A DNA stretch of 64,000 nucleotides, from the NCBI GenBank assembly GCA_001510575.1, contig LNGK01000008.1, forward strand, positions 1,934,340 to 1,998,339, in the 5' to 3' direction. Below are positions 1-12,300 of this stretch, piece after piece; within the stretch, counting starts at the first letter, position 1; every line of letters begins with the position of its first letter. The translations under genes were made by a program, and so were the position numbers. This DNA comes from Knoxdaviesia capensis (Eukaryota > Ascomycota > Sordariomycetes > Microascales > Gondwanamycetaceae). Under the pieces are notes generated by a model, which worked only from the letters and a program-made list of their open reading frames with translations, ran no database searches and was not told the origin of the DNA.

Positions 1-330
1 TTGTTCCTCGGGAGATTGTCCCGGAAACCAAAAGGTCGGCCCAAAGAGTGGGATCACATTGCCAGCCCAATAGGTGAAACCAATTGTTTGGGCGTTGGAA
101 GCAAATCAGTCAGATCGGGTTGGTTTCTCTCGCTCTCCTAAGTAGCGCCGGTCTCGCTGTTCCTGTGATTCCATCTCTTTTTTTGTTTTCTTTTTTTTTC
201 TTCCTGTCTCTGGTGTAGATACCCTAACTCTTCTTCCATGCCACTTCGTTTGTTCTTTTAGTATTTCTCAAAGTGATCAAAGTGTTCTTCCGTCATCGTC
301 ATTCATCTGTCTGTACTACACGTCGCCATC
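1..330. other. 5' flank of the RPEL gene
   Basis: No coding sequence is recognisable. CCAAT-type words occur near 68 and 91, and there is a pyrimidine-rich tract at about 170-215. This looks like the promoter and 5' leader of the gene starting at 331. A 5' UTR intron ending in the TAG near 219 is possible but unproven. Confidence 0.4.
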
Positions 331-849
331 ATGTCTTCCGGCGAACCCATTGATCGAACCCACATCGACGCGGCCGACCTGGTCCGCCGCAACTCGCTCG
401 AGCAGCACCTGATGAACCGGCCCAACCGAGCCGATCTTGTCGAAAGTGTGTGATTAGGATTTCTTTTTTCTTTTTCTTTTTGCGTCTTAGTCAATCCCGA
501 GCATTTGTGGTAACCACCCTGTCACACAGAGAACATCCTGCCGACCTCCACGGCTGCCCCGGCACTACAAGCCCAGCAAAAAGAGGTAAGCTCACCCACC
601 GCCCTCCTCTCGCCCACACCGGTGGTTGCGGCGCCCTTCCATCGATGGCAGTCTCACGCCTCAATCTCAAATCTCCCACAGCTCGAAAAGCACATGCGGC
701 AAAATTCGCTCAACGACAAGATCGCCCGCCGGCCCGCCCCCGAGGCCCTGCTCAAGGAGGGCCTGCTGCACGACGACCCGCGCTCGCCCGACGAGAAGTA
801 CCTCGAGGCCATTGAGGACGAGTATGCGAAGCGCGAGGGCGGCGCTTAG
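331..849 (+). CDS. small RPEL-repeat protein
   Basis: The proposed exons are 331-445, 530-585 and 682-849, giving 112 aa. Introns 446-529 and 586-681 have GT...AG ends, and joining restores one frame across an RPEL motif. Two RPEL-type motifs are visible: one around LEQHLMNRPNRADLVEKNIL (about residues 21-40), the other around the N..IARRPAPEALLKEGLL segment in exon 3. In animals RPEL motifs bind G-actin (MRTF, Phactr). In filamentous fungi short proteins with little else than RPEL motifs are common and their role is not established. The C-terminus is acidic. No signal peptide or membrane segment is seen. The start is the first ATG in frame and lies just before the first repeat. The intron 1 donor (GTGTGT) is weak but is needed to continue the motif. 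Confidence 0.8.
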
Positions 850-1518
850 ACGCCTGCTTGAAATAAATGAAACTGGTGGGAGAAAAAGCCGGACATTTAC
901 ACCCAGAAAGCACAACAAAAAAAAGTGAAGATACCAATGGGTGGAAGGAAGTGGCTCTTGCACGAACCCCGCCATAGTTAGGATCCTGTCAGATTATGTT
1001 TACCGACAATGAACAATCACAGATTGGAACTCGATTCAATGCAATACTATGTGATGTCCTGCAAGTCATCCTGTAGCGTACGAGTCCCCAGACGTCGGAC
1101 CCTAACCCTAGCCCGCTTTGCTGGAGCGCCCTGCAACGTGTTATCACCACCCCGGTCCGTCTTGAGAGTTTTGGCCTCCCCTCAATCCTTCAGCCATTTC
1201 GTTATTCAGAGCACACCGACAATGCACTTCTGTTTTGGATTTTCTTCCTGTCAATAGCAAAAAAGTCGTCCGGTTTCCCTGAATCCAGTCAGCCCGCCTC
1301 TTCCCACCCGAAAATCCAGGTATTCCACACCCGTTTTCTTTTCTCATGTCTGCGGTATTCGCCGGGATCGTTGCCGATAGTCCCCAATCAAGCGCCGCTC
1401 GTCTCTCCGTGGCTGGACCTTGTCTCAGCCTCTCAGGAACCAACCCCCGGTTGTCTAACGCACACATACGTCCTTGACATATAGCACGCACCCACACCCA
1501 CACCCCAAACCCGGAACA
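850..1518. other. intergenic, RPEL gene to FKBP gene
   Basis: No gene is seen. It holds the RPEL 3' UTR and the FKBP promoter/leader, including a short CCCTAACCCTAG telobox-like word near 1100 and a CCCACACCCACACC-type leader just before the FKBP start. The open frames crossing it have no coding character. Confidence 0.5.
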
Positions 1519-2233
1519 ATGAAGACCTCCGTTCTTCTCTCGCTCCTCGCCGTCTTTGGCGCCGAGCTGGCCCTCGCTGCCGACGGCCTCAAGATCGAGG
1601 TGACCGAGGCGGTGGAGTGCACGCGCAAGTCGCAGAAGGGTGATACCATCCAGGTGCACTACCGCGGCACTCTGCAGTCGAACGGCGAGCAGTTCGATGC
1701 CAGTATGTCTTTCCCCCTGCCCGGTTTCTTGAGCTCTGCCCCGGGCGAGGCTCCGGCCCTCCCCGGCGGGGAAGGGAAGCGTGCTGTGTGATTGATGGTG
1801 GACACCGCAAACGTTGACGTTGGCTGACTGACTTTTTCTTTTGCAGGCTACGACCGTGGCAGCCCGTTCGGCTTCAGGCTGGGTTCCCGGCAGGTGATCA
1901 AGGGGTACGTTATGGCCTCACCAGTTCTCTCTCTCGCGCGTATCTTGAAGGCTGAGTACTGACTGAAATGCATTGGCCACTGTAGCTGGGACGAGGGTCT
2001 CCTGGACATGTGCATCGGCGAGAAGCGCACCCTCACCATCGGCCCCGATATGGGCTACGGCCAGCGCGCCATGGGCCCTATCCCCGCCGGCTCGACTCTG
2101 GGTATGTTCACACCTCCATCGGCTTCTTTGCCACGGCCAACTCTGCCTCTGCACATTGCTCACCACTCTTGCATATCTAGTCTTCGAGACCGAGCTCATG
2201 GGCATCACCGGTGTGACTAAGGACGAGCTGTAA
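1519..2233 (+). CDS. FKB2: ER-lumenal FKBP-type peptidyl-prolyl isomerase
   Basis: The exons are 1519-1702, 1847-1904, 1986-2101 and 2181-2233, giving 136 aa, and all four joins keep frame. A hydrophobic signal peptide (about residues 1-20, ending ALAADG) is followed by one FKBP domain with the family signatures VHYRGTL, DRGSPFGFRLG, VIKGWDEGLL, IGPDMGYG and IPAGSTLVFETELM. The protein ends in KDEL, an ER-retrieval signal. FKBPs catalyse cis-trans isomerisation of proline peptide bonds and bind FK506. This FKBP2/FKBP22 class acts in folding in the ER lumen. The length is typical of the short form. It is convergent with DNA polymerase kappa, with about 305 bp between the stop codons. Confidence 0.93.
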
Positions 2234-2538
2234 ATGCTCCCCTAAACCTAGCCTCCGGCCCCGATCAAGCCTGGCATGTGAAACCCGTCGTGGCATATCA
2301 CACGCCTAGCGACGCCATGCTTTCATGAAGGTTCCACCCTGTTTTGTTTCTGCGTTTATTCACGGTTCCATACGCCTGTTGGGAAGCATGTTTACCATGA
2401 GATTCCCTGTTCGGGAAAACCAACCGAACTGAATGAGAGGAGAACAAAAAAGCAAAAAATTCATCATTCATCGTTGACCTCATTGAATATCTGTGACTGT
2501 CGTGCAAGCCGGCCCATCCCATCCAAGAATGTCCGTCG

Positions 2539-4519
2539 TTACCCAAAATGTAGTTTCTTTTGTTTTGGATCCGTAGTAGATGCAGGTGGTCGCCCACGCT
2601 TCCGTCCACCCGGCACAGGTGCGCCTCCGGCCGTGGGGGGCCGTGACGCCTTCCGCGCGGGCTCGCTATCAAGGGCTGCTGCGGCTGCGTCTTGTTCCCG
2701 CTCTTGGTGGATGGCGTCGCGGATTGTTTGGCGCGAGAGACACAGGTCGATGTGCTCGTTGAACTGGCGCTCGTCGGCAGACTGGGGCCGGCCGCAGATC
2801 GGACAGTCCCAGAGCGGATCTGGCTCTGGAAGCGCTTCGGTCGGGATGGTAGTACCTTCAGCAACAGATTGTGGAATGCTGGAGTCCCCGTCATTGGCTG
2901 TGGAGTCTTCGGGTAAAGGACCGTCAGAATCTCCCCCATCGATATCACTTGGGTTCCCCATCTCAGCCAGTAACTCGTCGGGCAGAAGCTCCCAGCCGTC
3001 TTCGTCAACTTGCACCCTGGGCCGCCGACTCCCGCCCGGAGACCTACTCGGATCATCCCCGTTAGCTGTGTCCCGTGACCGGATGCCAAAGAACGCTAGG
3101 GTGTCGGGTTTCCGGGTACTGACCAGCTGTGAGCAGCGCAGCCCCAGCAACCGGATGCGAAAGTCCGGGATGTCTTTGCGCAGCTGGTTGAGCAAGGGGA
3201 GGGCAAAGTCGTAGATCTCTGCACCCAGGACCACAGCCTTGGGAAGCACGATCTGGCGGGTGAGCACCTCGAAGGTGTGCAGCTTGACCTTGAGCGCCAG
3301 CGTGCGGCCCTTGACCTCGTTCTTCCGCATCTCGCCCTCCAGCTTCTCGGCCATGGCGCGCAGCTTGTCGCGCAGGGCGAGCGGGTCGGCCAGGTCGCCA
3401 AACGTGGTCTCCGAGCTGACACTCTTGCGCTCGGAGTCTTCCGCGGGCTGCACGTGGGTGCGGCCGAGGCCGAGGTAGCAGCGCAGCAGGAACTCGGCGG
3501 TCTTGTCGCCGAAGAGCGGCACCAGCAGCGCGCGCTGCGCGTACAGATCGGCGCACGTGTGCACGCCGATGCCGGCGAGCTTGCGCTCGAGCACGCGGCC
3601 GACGCCGTTGATGCGGCGCGGCGACAGCGCGTGCACGAAGCGCAGGATCTCGCCGCGGTCGTTTGGCAGCGCGAACTGGCCGTTCGGCTTGTTCATGTTG
3701 GAGCAGATTTTGGCCAGCCGGGTGTTGGCCGCGATGCCGGCCGACACGGTGATGCGGGTGCGGGCGTGCACCGCAGCGCGCATGTCCGCAACGGCGGTCT
3801 CGCGGTCGACGGCGTGGGCGGTGCAGTAGGCGGTGAGGTTGAGGAAGGCCTCGTCGATGCTGGCGCTCTCGAAGCGCGGGTCGAACTCGGCGAACACGGC
3901 GCGCACCTCGGCGGCTTTCGCGCTGTACTTGGCGTGGCTGATCGGCAGCAGGACCAGCTGCGGGCAGATTTTCTTGGCCACGAAGCAGGCCATGCCCGAG
4001 CGGCAGCCGAACTTGCGGGCGTGGTAGTTGGCCGTCGTCAGCACGCCGCTGCCGACGGCGAACGGCAGGTCCTTCAGCTCCGGCCGGTCGAGCTCTTCGA
4101 CGGCCGCGAAGAAGGCGTCGCAGTCCACGTGCACGATGTCCTGCGACAGGTCACGGGACAGCTCCAGCTGGGCGAGCAGGGCGTCGGCGTCGCGGAGCTG
4201 GCGCGTGAGGTCTGACGCTTCGAGCCGGGCTTTCTTGTCTTGCAGGGCCTCAATGGTCTTGGTGAGCAGCTTGTCGCGCTCTTCTTCGTGCACGAAGAAC
4301 TTGGACCCTTTTGACGCATTGTAGATGATCTCCGAGATCTAGATTCCGGGCTTGCCGTCAGTATACAGGCCGACCACCGAGCGTCTCTCTTCTGTCTCTC
4401 ACCTTCGACTGATCTGTCGCCAATCCGGCCTTGGTGACACTTGGCCCCAACAGCTGGTACTTTAGACTTTCATGGTCGGCCGGGCCATTGCTGCTTTCAG
4501 AATTCTCGACGGTGTCCAT
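2539..4519 (-). CDS. POLK: DNA polymerase kappa (Y-family translesion polymerase)
   Basis: There are two exons on the minus strand, 4519-4403 and 4338-2539, giving 638 aa. The intron is 4402-4339, and the join continues the family N-terminus LLGPSVTKAG...SEIIYNASKGSKFF. The enzyme synthesises DNA past lesions. Catalytic carboxylates are visible in IVHVDCDAFF (D111) and SIDEAF (D201, E202), followed by the palm/fingers, the helix-hairpin region (GVGRVLERKLAGIG) and the little finger. Near the C-terminus, residues about 551-573 form a CPIC...H...C UBZ-type ubiquitin-binding zinc finger. A basic GRKRGRPP stretch and a terminal QKKLHF, a shortened PIP-like PCNA-binding motif, follow. These features fit recruitment to ubiquitinated PCNA at stalled forks. 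The start at 4519 is the best ATG; the frame also extends upstream without similarity. Confidence 0.92.
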
Positions 4520-4869
4520 CTCGCGATTTTGGCCTTCCGAAGAACCGAAAAGCCATGGCCAAGTGTGAGGAGACTTGTATGTCGTGAGAAGTGATGAGTG
4601 TGGGTTACAAATTCGGATCAGAAACAAACAGCGCGTTTGCCTAGTCGAAGCGAAATAAACACGTCATCACATGACGAGATGTGCTCAATGTAGCACGTGC
4701 CCATACACGTGCCGCACGTCTCCGCTCCACTCCACTGCCATCTTTCCAGTCGGTGCTTGCACCAACTGACTCTTTTTATAACTTGGGCATCTTGTTGGTC
4801 AACTCTTTTGCCTTAGGAGTTCCCATTCATCGCCATGTGCTCTCTCGTCATTTTCGCTCTTTAGTTCTT
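4520..4869. other. intergenic, polymerase kappa promoter side
   Basis: No gene is recognisable. This is the upstream region of POLK and the 3' side of the tannase relic. It contains repeated CACGTG-like/ACGTG words at about 4660-4720. Confidence 0.4.
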
Positions 4870-5600
4870 TCACGTGGCACGACCAGCTGAGAGCATCGCT
4901 CACATCGTTCACGCCGTCAGAGACAGCGACCTCGGGGAACGGGCACAGCGGGCGCTGACGCATCACGCCGGTGATGGGGTCGTTGGCGGTGTTCCAGGTG
5001 GTGGCGACGATCGAGTCGACCACGGAGTCCTTCTCGACCCAGTCCATCAGGGCCAGCAGGGCATCGTGTGCTTGGCATCACGGAAACCGGGCACGCAGAA
5101 GGCCCTGGTGCTGATGTCCGAGGCCCGGTTGGCGCCGGCGAAGTAGTGCGCGGCGTTGACGCTGGTGCCGTAGCAGTGGCTCATGCGGGGCACCAGGAAG
5201 AAGCGGAACCGGCTGCGCAGCAAGTCGACGCCGCCCGTGGTCTCGGCCACCTGGCCGTAGAAGTACTGCACCATCGAGCCGTTGTCGGTGGTGTAGCTCT
5301 AGATGGGGTCGCTCAGCAGGAAGCTGCGGATGTAGTCCACGCCCCGCGCTCGACACCACGATGAGCTACAGAACCTCGGACGACTTGGAGAAGCCGAGGT
5401 TGGCGGCGCCCTCGCCGAAGGTGGAGCCGGCGGCCACAGTAGTCACGTTGTCGACGGTGCCGTTGAGCTCGGCGGTGGCCGGCAACGTGGGCCGCGGTGT
5501 GCACGACCCAGAAGCATCCAACGGGCTGAAACTGGCAGGGAGAAGGAAGAGAACACATAGATGGGCCAGACACGGAATCAACCACCGGCCTGGGACTTGT
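4870..5600 (-). pseudogene. tannase/feruloyl esterase relic, internally deleted
   Basis: The minus strand carries separate pieces of a fungal tannase/feruloyl esterase (secreted alpha/beta hydrolase cleaving gallate or ferulate esters). The N-terminal piece starts near 5581 with a hydrophobic leader and SGSCTPRPTLPA. The C-terminal pieces read GVDYIRSFLLSDPI (about 5340-5303), then FRFFLVPRMSHCYG, then in another frame MDWVEKDSVVDSIVATTWN and RPLCPFPEV...DALSWSC near 4890. The central part, including the catalytic-serine region, is missing. The frame is broken by a TAG after SSEVL (about 5375), a TAG after LLSDPI (about 5300) and a frameshift near 5060. Family membership rests on the C-terminal motifs. 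It cannot encode an active enzyme. Confidence 0.75.
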
Positions 5601-5976
5601 GAAGCTGGTAGTTAGGACCACTATGTGGAAGCACGAGTACGGTGCGGAAAGATCCAGGTTGTGTGCGTTAAACATAGCTATGTATTTCAAAAGATGCCTT
5701 TTCAGCTATATAAAAAAATTCATGCCCACATTACACATTGTAAAAACACCAAATATCAGGACAAAAATGGCAACGTAAAAGAAAAGGAGAACTAGAAATC
5801 GGTGAAGGGGTGGGAGTGAGAGACCGATGAGAAAAAAAAACAAGAGACGAAGTAAATCGCTCCCATCGGCTTGAATACAGGAGAGACACAAATCCAATCA
5901 CAACTGTCTATACATCTTTTTGGGTTGTGCTTTTGTTTTTTCGCTTTTCAAGATCATAACCGAGGCGGTTGGTCTC
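5601..5976. other. intergenic, subtilase 3' side
   Basis: No gene is seen. It is AT-richer than its surroundings, as expected for the 3' UTR of the minus-strand protease, with A-rich runs at about 5708-5720 and 5829-5840. Confidence 0.4.
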
Positions 5977-8900
5977 TTACGGCGAGCCGGTGATGGTCAT
6001 CTCCTCCATCTTGATGACCTCCCAGTTGTCGGCGTGGGTCGGGTCACCGAAGGGGCGGAGCACGGCGAAGCGGGAGCTGGAAGAAGAGGTGGGAGTGTTA
6101 GTTGATCCTGTGAGAGAAGACAGAGGAGGAGATTCAGATAGACACAGAGGGCACAGAAGAACACTTACTAGTACTTGCCGGGGGCAATGACGGAGCCGTT
6201 GCCGAGCTTGCCCAGCCACCAGAAGCGGGTCATGGGGCTGTCACCGGCGTTGTCGTTGCGGGACAGCTCGGTCAGCGGCATGGGCTGGTAGACGCCCTTG
6301 GCGAAGTCGTAGTCGGGGTACCAGTAGTCGAAGTCGGCGTTGAAGACGACATAGGGCCAGATGCCGGCCGAGCCGACGTACTTGGGGTCGCTCTCGGGCG
6401 GGTAGGTCCACGAGCGCTCCTTCCAGCCGGCCTCGAAGATGTCCCAGCGGATCTCCATCGAGGCCCAGGTCAGCGAGGTCTCGATCTGCGGGAAGTCCTG
6501 GTTCCAGAGGTCGAACGAGAAACTGTGTGTGAGAGAAAGAGAGAGAGCGGGACTGTTAGTATCTGTGTTTTTGCAGAGCGCATGCGAAGAGAGAACCGAG
6601 ATCCAGCAGAAGAAAACTTACGAAGACTTGGCCTCAAACGGCTCGAAAGCCCAGCCGGAAGAGGTGAACGGGAAGGGGGCGTTGAAGGTGGGCACAGTCT
6701 TGCGGGTGTTGGCAGCAACTCCCTGGTAGTGGACCGAGAAGGCCTCGCCGATCGAGCTCTTGACCTGCACCTTGCCGCTGTACACGGGCATCAGGTCGGG
6801 CGACCAGTCCTTGGTGTCGGCGGGGTTCTTGAAGTTGAACGACACCTTCTTGGTCTGGCCGGGCTTGAGGGTGAGCGAGCTGGGCAGGCTGACGTCGGGC
6901 ACGTAGTCGGCCTTGACGATCTCGCTGCGGAGGCGCACGTACTTGGAGCCGCCGTCCTCGAGCAGCGCATCGTAGCCCATGCCGGGGCGCAGCGAGAAGT
7001 CGTAGGTGACGGGCACGTCGGCGTTGTTGGTCAGGTAGGTGTCGTGGTAGCGGCTGAAGTAGTGGGTGTCGTTCAGCGAGATGGTCGAGAACTCGAAGTC
7101 GGTCTTGGTGTCGATGATCTTGACGGCGTCGATGAAGCCGTTACCGACCTGCGCCACGGGGGCATCCCACGGCGAGGCCTGCTCGGCCGAGTAGTCGGTC
7201 CATCCGATCGGGTTACCCGACGAGATGATGCGCTGCGCGACCTTGCGGCCCCAGCCGGCGCCGTGGGTGGCGCGGGTGCCGTACACGGACATGTACAGGG
7301 CGGCAACACCGGCAACGTAGGGGGTGGCCATCGAGGTACCCGACATGACAGCGTACTGCTGGTTAGGCACCGACGAGTAGATCAGACCTCCGGGCGCGGC
7401 AATGTCGGGCTTGGTCAGGTGGCGGTTGGTGGTGGCCCACGAGGTGAAGTCGGAGGCGAGGCCACCGCGCACAGCCTTGGTGATGACGAGCTTGCCGCCC
7501 TGGTTGAAGTTGATGTTGACCGAGCCACCGGCCGCAACCGTCTGGATGAACTTGATACCGTCGGCCATGTTGATGATACCAACGCGCGACCGCGTGGTGG
7601 TGACGCCACCGGGGCTGGTGATGGGGCGGGCGTCGTTGTACAGGAGGATGTAGTTGGCGCCGTTGGCCTCGGCATACTGCTGCTTGAGCGCGAACGTGCA
7701 GGTGCCGCGCTTGATCAGGACGACCTTGTCACGGAAGCTGGGGGTGCCGGCCGGGTACGGTTTGCAGCCGTCGTCGGCGACGGTGTAGTCTAGGTTGGGG
7801 ATGACTAGAGGAATGCTGTCAAGCGAAGAGCTGATGAAGCCCTCGGCAGCCATGTAGCCAACGCCGCTCTCGACAGTCTCGCCGTTGGCGGTGATCGAGG
7901 CGCCGAGCTTCATGAACGGCGAGTCGGGAGCCAGGACCGAGGCAACGGTGACGACGTTAGGGGCCGAGCCACCGCTGGTTCCCCAGAACGGGCCGAGGTC
8001 TCCGTCGTTACCGGCGGCAATGGTGATGAGAGCACCCTGGTCGACCAGGCGGTTGGCAGTAACAGCCCAGGCATCATCCTCCCAGCCGCTGGCTCCTCCG
8101 ATGGAGGCAGTGATGATATCCATGCCATCCTCGAAGGCGAGCTGGAACGACTTGACCAGACTGGCGGTGTCGGTGGTGGTGGCCAGAGAGAAAACCTTGT
8201 AGGCGTACAGGGTGGCCTCGGGGGCGACACCGGTGAAGAACTCGTTCTTACCAGCAACGATACCGGCAACGTGGGTTCCGTGGGACTGCTGGTCAAGCGG
8301 GTCCGGGTCGGGGGCAGGCTGGCCGGAAGACGGGTAGTTGAAGTTACCAACGATATCGTATCCACCCGCAACCTTGAAGCCAGGTCCGAATCCGGCGCCG
8401 AGGAACTCGTGCGGGTACCAGATACCAGTGTCAACAACACCAACCTTGACGCCCTTTCCGAGAATTCCACGCTCGTGCAGCTTGTTCACACCGGTGGCGT
8501 TGTGCACGGTCAGCATGCCCTCAAAGGGCGACTGGGCGGCGGCAGCGCCCTCGGCCTGCGGGAAGGTGACCGAGAACGTGGGCTCGGCGAGCTTGTACAT
8601 GCGGTTGGGCCACACGTTCACAACACCGTCCATGGCACGGAGCTCATCCATGCCGAGAAGCTCACTCTCAACAACGGCACCGAACAGCGACGAGTGGTCA
8701 AAGGTTCCCTTGACGTCGACGTTGGCGGCTCCGATGAGATCCTCACGCGCGCGCTTGTCATTCTGGAGATTGAGGGGAAGAGCGCGTTAGTAAGACATAT
8801 GGAAATTCCAAACAGGCCGGAGAAGAAACTCCGGAACGAGCCACCCGGAAGTAGCCGTAAGCCCGGTCGCCGGAGCTAAGGTAACAGGGCTCAAACACGC

Positions 8901-9115
8901 AAATTCAACGACAGTGGTTTTCAGCTTACATGAGCGAACTCAACAATGTACTGGTTCTTGATGGTAGCGTCAAGAGTCATCTTGTTGCCGGTCTTCTCGG
9001 GCAGCGAGAAACGGCCGCCGCTGGGGGTAGCACGGGGCTTGACCGAGTTGGGCACGACCACGGCAGCGCCGAAGGCCGGCAGGGCCAGGGCCGCGGCAAT
9101 GTCGGAGAACCGCAT
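5977..9115 (-). CDS. secreted subtilisin-like serine protease (peptidase S8 with PA domain)
   Basis: There are four minus-strand exons, 9115-8930, 8762-6622, 6522-6169 and 6076-5977, giving 926 aa with all joins in frame. Residues 1-17 are a signal peptide. An inhibitor-I9-type propeptide follows (QYIVEFAHNDKRAREDL across intron 1). The catalytic triad is Asp173 (GVVDTGIW), His223 (SHGTHVAG) and Ser539 (MSGTSMATP). A PA-type insert lies between His and Ser, around the CKPYPAGTPSF/GTCTFALKQQYAE segment. The C-terminal third is beta-rich and Fn3-like. The architecture matches the large secreted fungal S8A 'minor extracellular protease' class, which degrades extracellular protein; host or nutrient roles cannot be told from sequence. 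No transmembrane or GPI signal is obvious at the C-terminus. Confidence 0.92.
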
Positions 9116-9390
9116 GGCTCACGGATGAGACTGAGGTGTATATGTGAGGGAAAGAAGAAGAGGTTCAAGGCAAGGTAGGCAACGAGGAGGAAGGAGGATG
9201 TTCTGTCTTCTGAAGCTTCTTGATGTTACACCAAGAAGAGACGGGAAGATCAAAGAGCCGACAACGAAGGCACACAACTATCGCGGGAAGAGAAAGAGGA
9301 AAGGTAGGGTGAAGAGAGGACTTGAGCGCCAAGCTGAAGAGTCAAGAGATCAAGAATGAGGATGGAAAAAGGAGCGGCGGGATGGCATGA

Positions 9391-9396
9391 TATATA
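9391..9396 (-). promoter_or_regulatory. possible TATA box of the protease gene
   Basis: A TATATA core lies about 276 bp upstream of the protease start on the minus strand. The spacing would imply a leader of roughly 240 nt. This rests on the motif alone. Confidence 0.3.
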
Positions 9397-12300
9397 GTCT
9401 CATGGGATGGGGACTGTGTCGACAGCTCTCTCTCTATGGGGAAAGGAAAGGCACCCACTTGGACGGGACCTTTTGCCTGGCTGGCTGGCTCTGACCGAAG
9501 ACGCAGAACCAAGGAAGAAAATGAGAGAACCCCAACTGAGCAGGAGAGTAACAGGCAATCCTGTCACCAAAAGTGGGTGGGTTGGATGGATGCTACTCTA
9601 AACAAGAAGGCCCTTCCCTTCTTTTCACGCCCCCCCACAGACAGGGTCCGGCTTGGTGTTGTGGAGGAGAGGAAGGATTTTGGGTGTTGACTTGCTTCTT
9701 TCAACCTCTCGCTATGGTTTCTCTCTCTCTCTCTCTCCACGACGATCTCCGAGGTTGGCCCCTGCTGTAGGAGAATGGGGGGTGTAGGTATGTGGCCCAG
9801 TGAGATTCGTCAAAAGCGGGTTGGGTAGGTGGACCAGAAGTCACCCTTGTCAGAAAGCCAGATCGAAGAGGGAAACTTGAAATGCTGCTGGTGTTTGCGC
9901 CTGGCTACGGACCCTGAGGAGGCGTAGTGGATGACTGTCAGATGCAATCATGGTGTTAGTTATTGGTCAGTGGGTTCCTAGCTGGCGATCTGATTTCAAG
10001 GGTGCAGCCAAAGCTGGCCCGAGGTGTGATAGACTTAGAGTGTAAACAGAATAATGGAAAAGCAACTGCGCCTCCCACCCCCGGCCACCTATAGCCAGGA
10101 CTAATGACAAGGCTATGCGCCGCCAGATAAGTACAGTACTGTACAGTAAGTACCTTAGCATAACAACATAGCTTATGGGTGAGCTTAGATTGTGTTGTTC
10201 TTCAGTTCTTTCAGGGTGGGCTCGGGTCTGGCTCGTGTACTCGTGAGTAATCAAGCGGGAGATGAAGCAAGTGGACCGGGAGTGCCGTCAACTACGGCCC
10301 AGCCGACATGATGGAGAGAATATTGGGGAGAGGTAACAGTGAAGACGTTCAGCTTGCATATATTACAGTATCAATGGGGAAGGCCAAGACAACCCGGACG
10401 GACAGTGAGAAAAGGAAGAGGCACGTCTTGGGAGTTACTGCATTGGGGTTACTGGTGGTGGAAGCATGTGACTGGTTTGTTTATACAGAGGATGGGAGTA
10501 ATAGGAAAGAGAAGAAGAAGAAGAAGAAGGCCTGAGGGGAGCCATTGGGCTGTGTGCTTATGCTGGAACTTCAGTAAAAACACAAACGCAACATTGCTGG
10601 GAGATATCGCATTCGAACGGGTGAAATAATAAAGAAATGAAATAAGATAAAAACCAATACAAGTGACGAGATAATGGTTGCAGCAGAGGCGTCCTTGACC
10701 AGGCCAAAGAAGTGGAAATTCTTGCAAACCTTTCAAAAGGACAAGACGGGTCAAGAACGACAATCCCCGACAAGGATTTCACGGTAGCCCGCACTCGATG
10801 CAACGCTACAAAGCACCCTTGGACAGGCACGGGCAGATGGTTCGACGGATAGCTGATACCTTAGCAGTGTTGTTGTGTGGCGGACTGGAGTTCCTTGGTA
10901 GACAAAAGCCCGGAAACAAGAGGGAATGATCTGGGGGGTGTAAGTCGGCCAACCGCATCAACACTGGAGAATGCGACGCCGCAGAGGTGCTGTGGCTTCT
11001 CGCGTACAGACAAAAAGAATCACACAAGCTTAGACGAGACGGACTGACCTTTTGTGCAGACCGATCTGCCGGCCACGTTCCCCCACTTGGTGATATCCGG
11101 CAAACGAAGGTATGTCGGGAGAGTGTCGTGATCAAGGACAGGCAAGGCCTTGTCGAATGATGCTCTTTGATCCCTGGTCGGTTGTGTTCTCCAGTACTGA
11201 GGGGAAAGGAAGGGGAAGGTATCAGTATTGACCTGAGCGAGCAACTGAAGCGAAAGCGAAAAATAAGCACACAATATAAAAGAAAAGGAACGAAGGCCGC
11301 ACGTTTGCCCTTTGTCGAGCTTCCCGATTGAGTAGTCAACAAAAAGGCCAGACTTGGGATATGCAAGCACAGGTTGGTCCGACTAACGAATGGATCCTTG
11401 AAGCGGAGTGGAGAGATATGGAGAGGGAGAGGGTGTCCGGGGTGGAGGAGGCAAAGAAGAAGAGGAAAAGAAGAGGGTGGGCGGAAGAGAATGGAGAGGG
11501 GAGACGGGGGGGCAATGGATCAAGGTAACAGAAGAGACGGGGAATAATGGAGAGGAAGGCAGGGCGGCATTATGCACTTGCTGGTTCGAGGTTGCGTTGC
11601 GGTTGCAGTAGGAGCTGGGGCCCAGGCGAAGTTCCGTATAGGACAGGACATACATACGCAAGAAGGCAAACGAGCGAATGCAAAAAAAAATGGTCGAATA
11701 TCCAGATCGAGCTTCCTTGGAGGGGAGGACTGGCGAGGACACAAGAGAAAAGAGCTTGATCCGAAAAGGGAGGTTCTTGGCGCAGAGTGCGTGGGCCATT
11801 TGGTGATATATACCTTGGATAATCTATCCATCTTGCATCGTGTGTACTGTCCTTATGTACAGTAGAGTGTGATATACAACTGCGGTTTGGAGGGCGGGTT
11901 TTTCGAGTAGATATGGGTGTTCCAAGGCATTCAATCCTGCAAGGTAAAGAGGGCACGCCAGTGGGTCAAGAAGGATACGGCCGGATATCAAGGTGTAAGA
12001 CATAAACATGGCCTATTACAGAACAACAATCTCATTGAAGGGGAGGCGACGGAGGTACACAGAGAAATTCAACCGTCAAATGAACACACACGCATGATAT
12101 TGCAGCAGACGGAGATTTCCAGGAGATCGAGGGACCGTGGTGGTGGCAATAGCCTGGTTATAGCTGGGCTGTATTTCAGTCTGATTAAGACGGAAAAGCC
12201 ATATATCTAAAGTGTTGAGAGGGGAGAAGAGGGAGGGATAAGCAATTTTTCTTTGGTAGGGGATCGGTAGTTAGAAACAGACGTGGGATATATGCGTACA

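Noticed and set aside
3277..4215. 312-codon plus-strand open frame opposite DNA polymerase kappa
   Set aside because: A GC-rich shadow of the POLK exon; rich in Ala/Val/Arg/His with no family motif.
6525..7793. 422-codon plus-strand open frame opposite the protease
   Set aside because: An antisense shadow of the GC-rich subtilase exon; composition is Gly/Val/Ala/Asp/His-biased as expected from codon complementarity.
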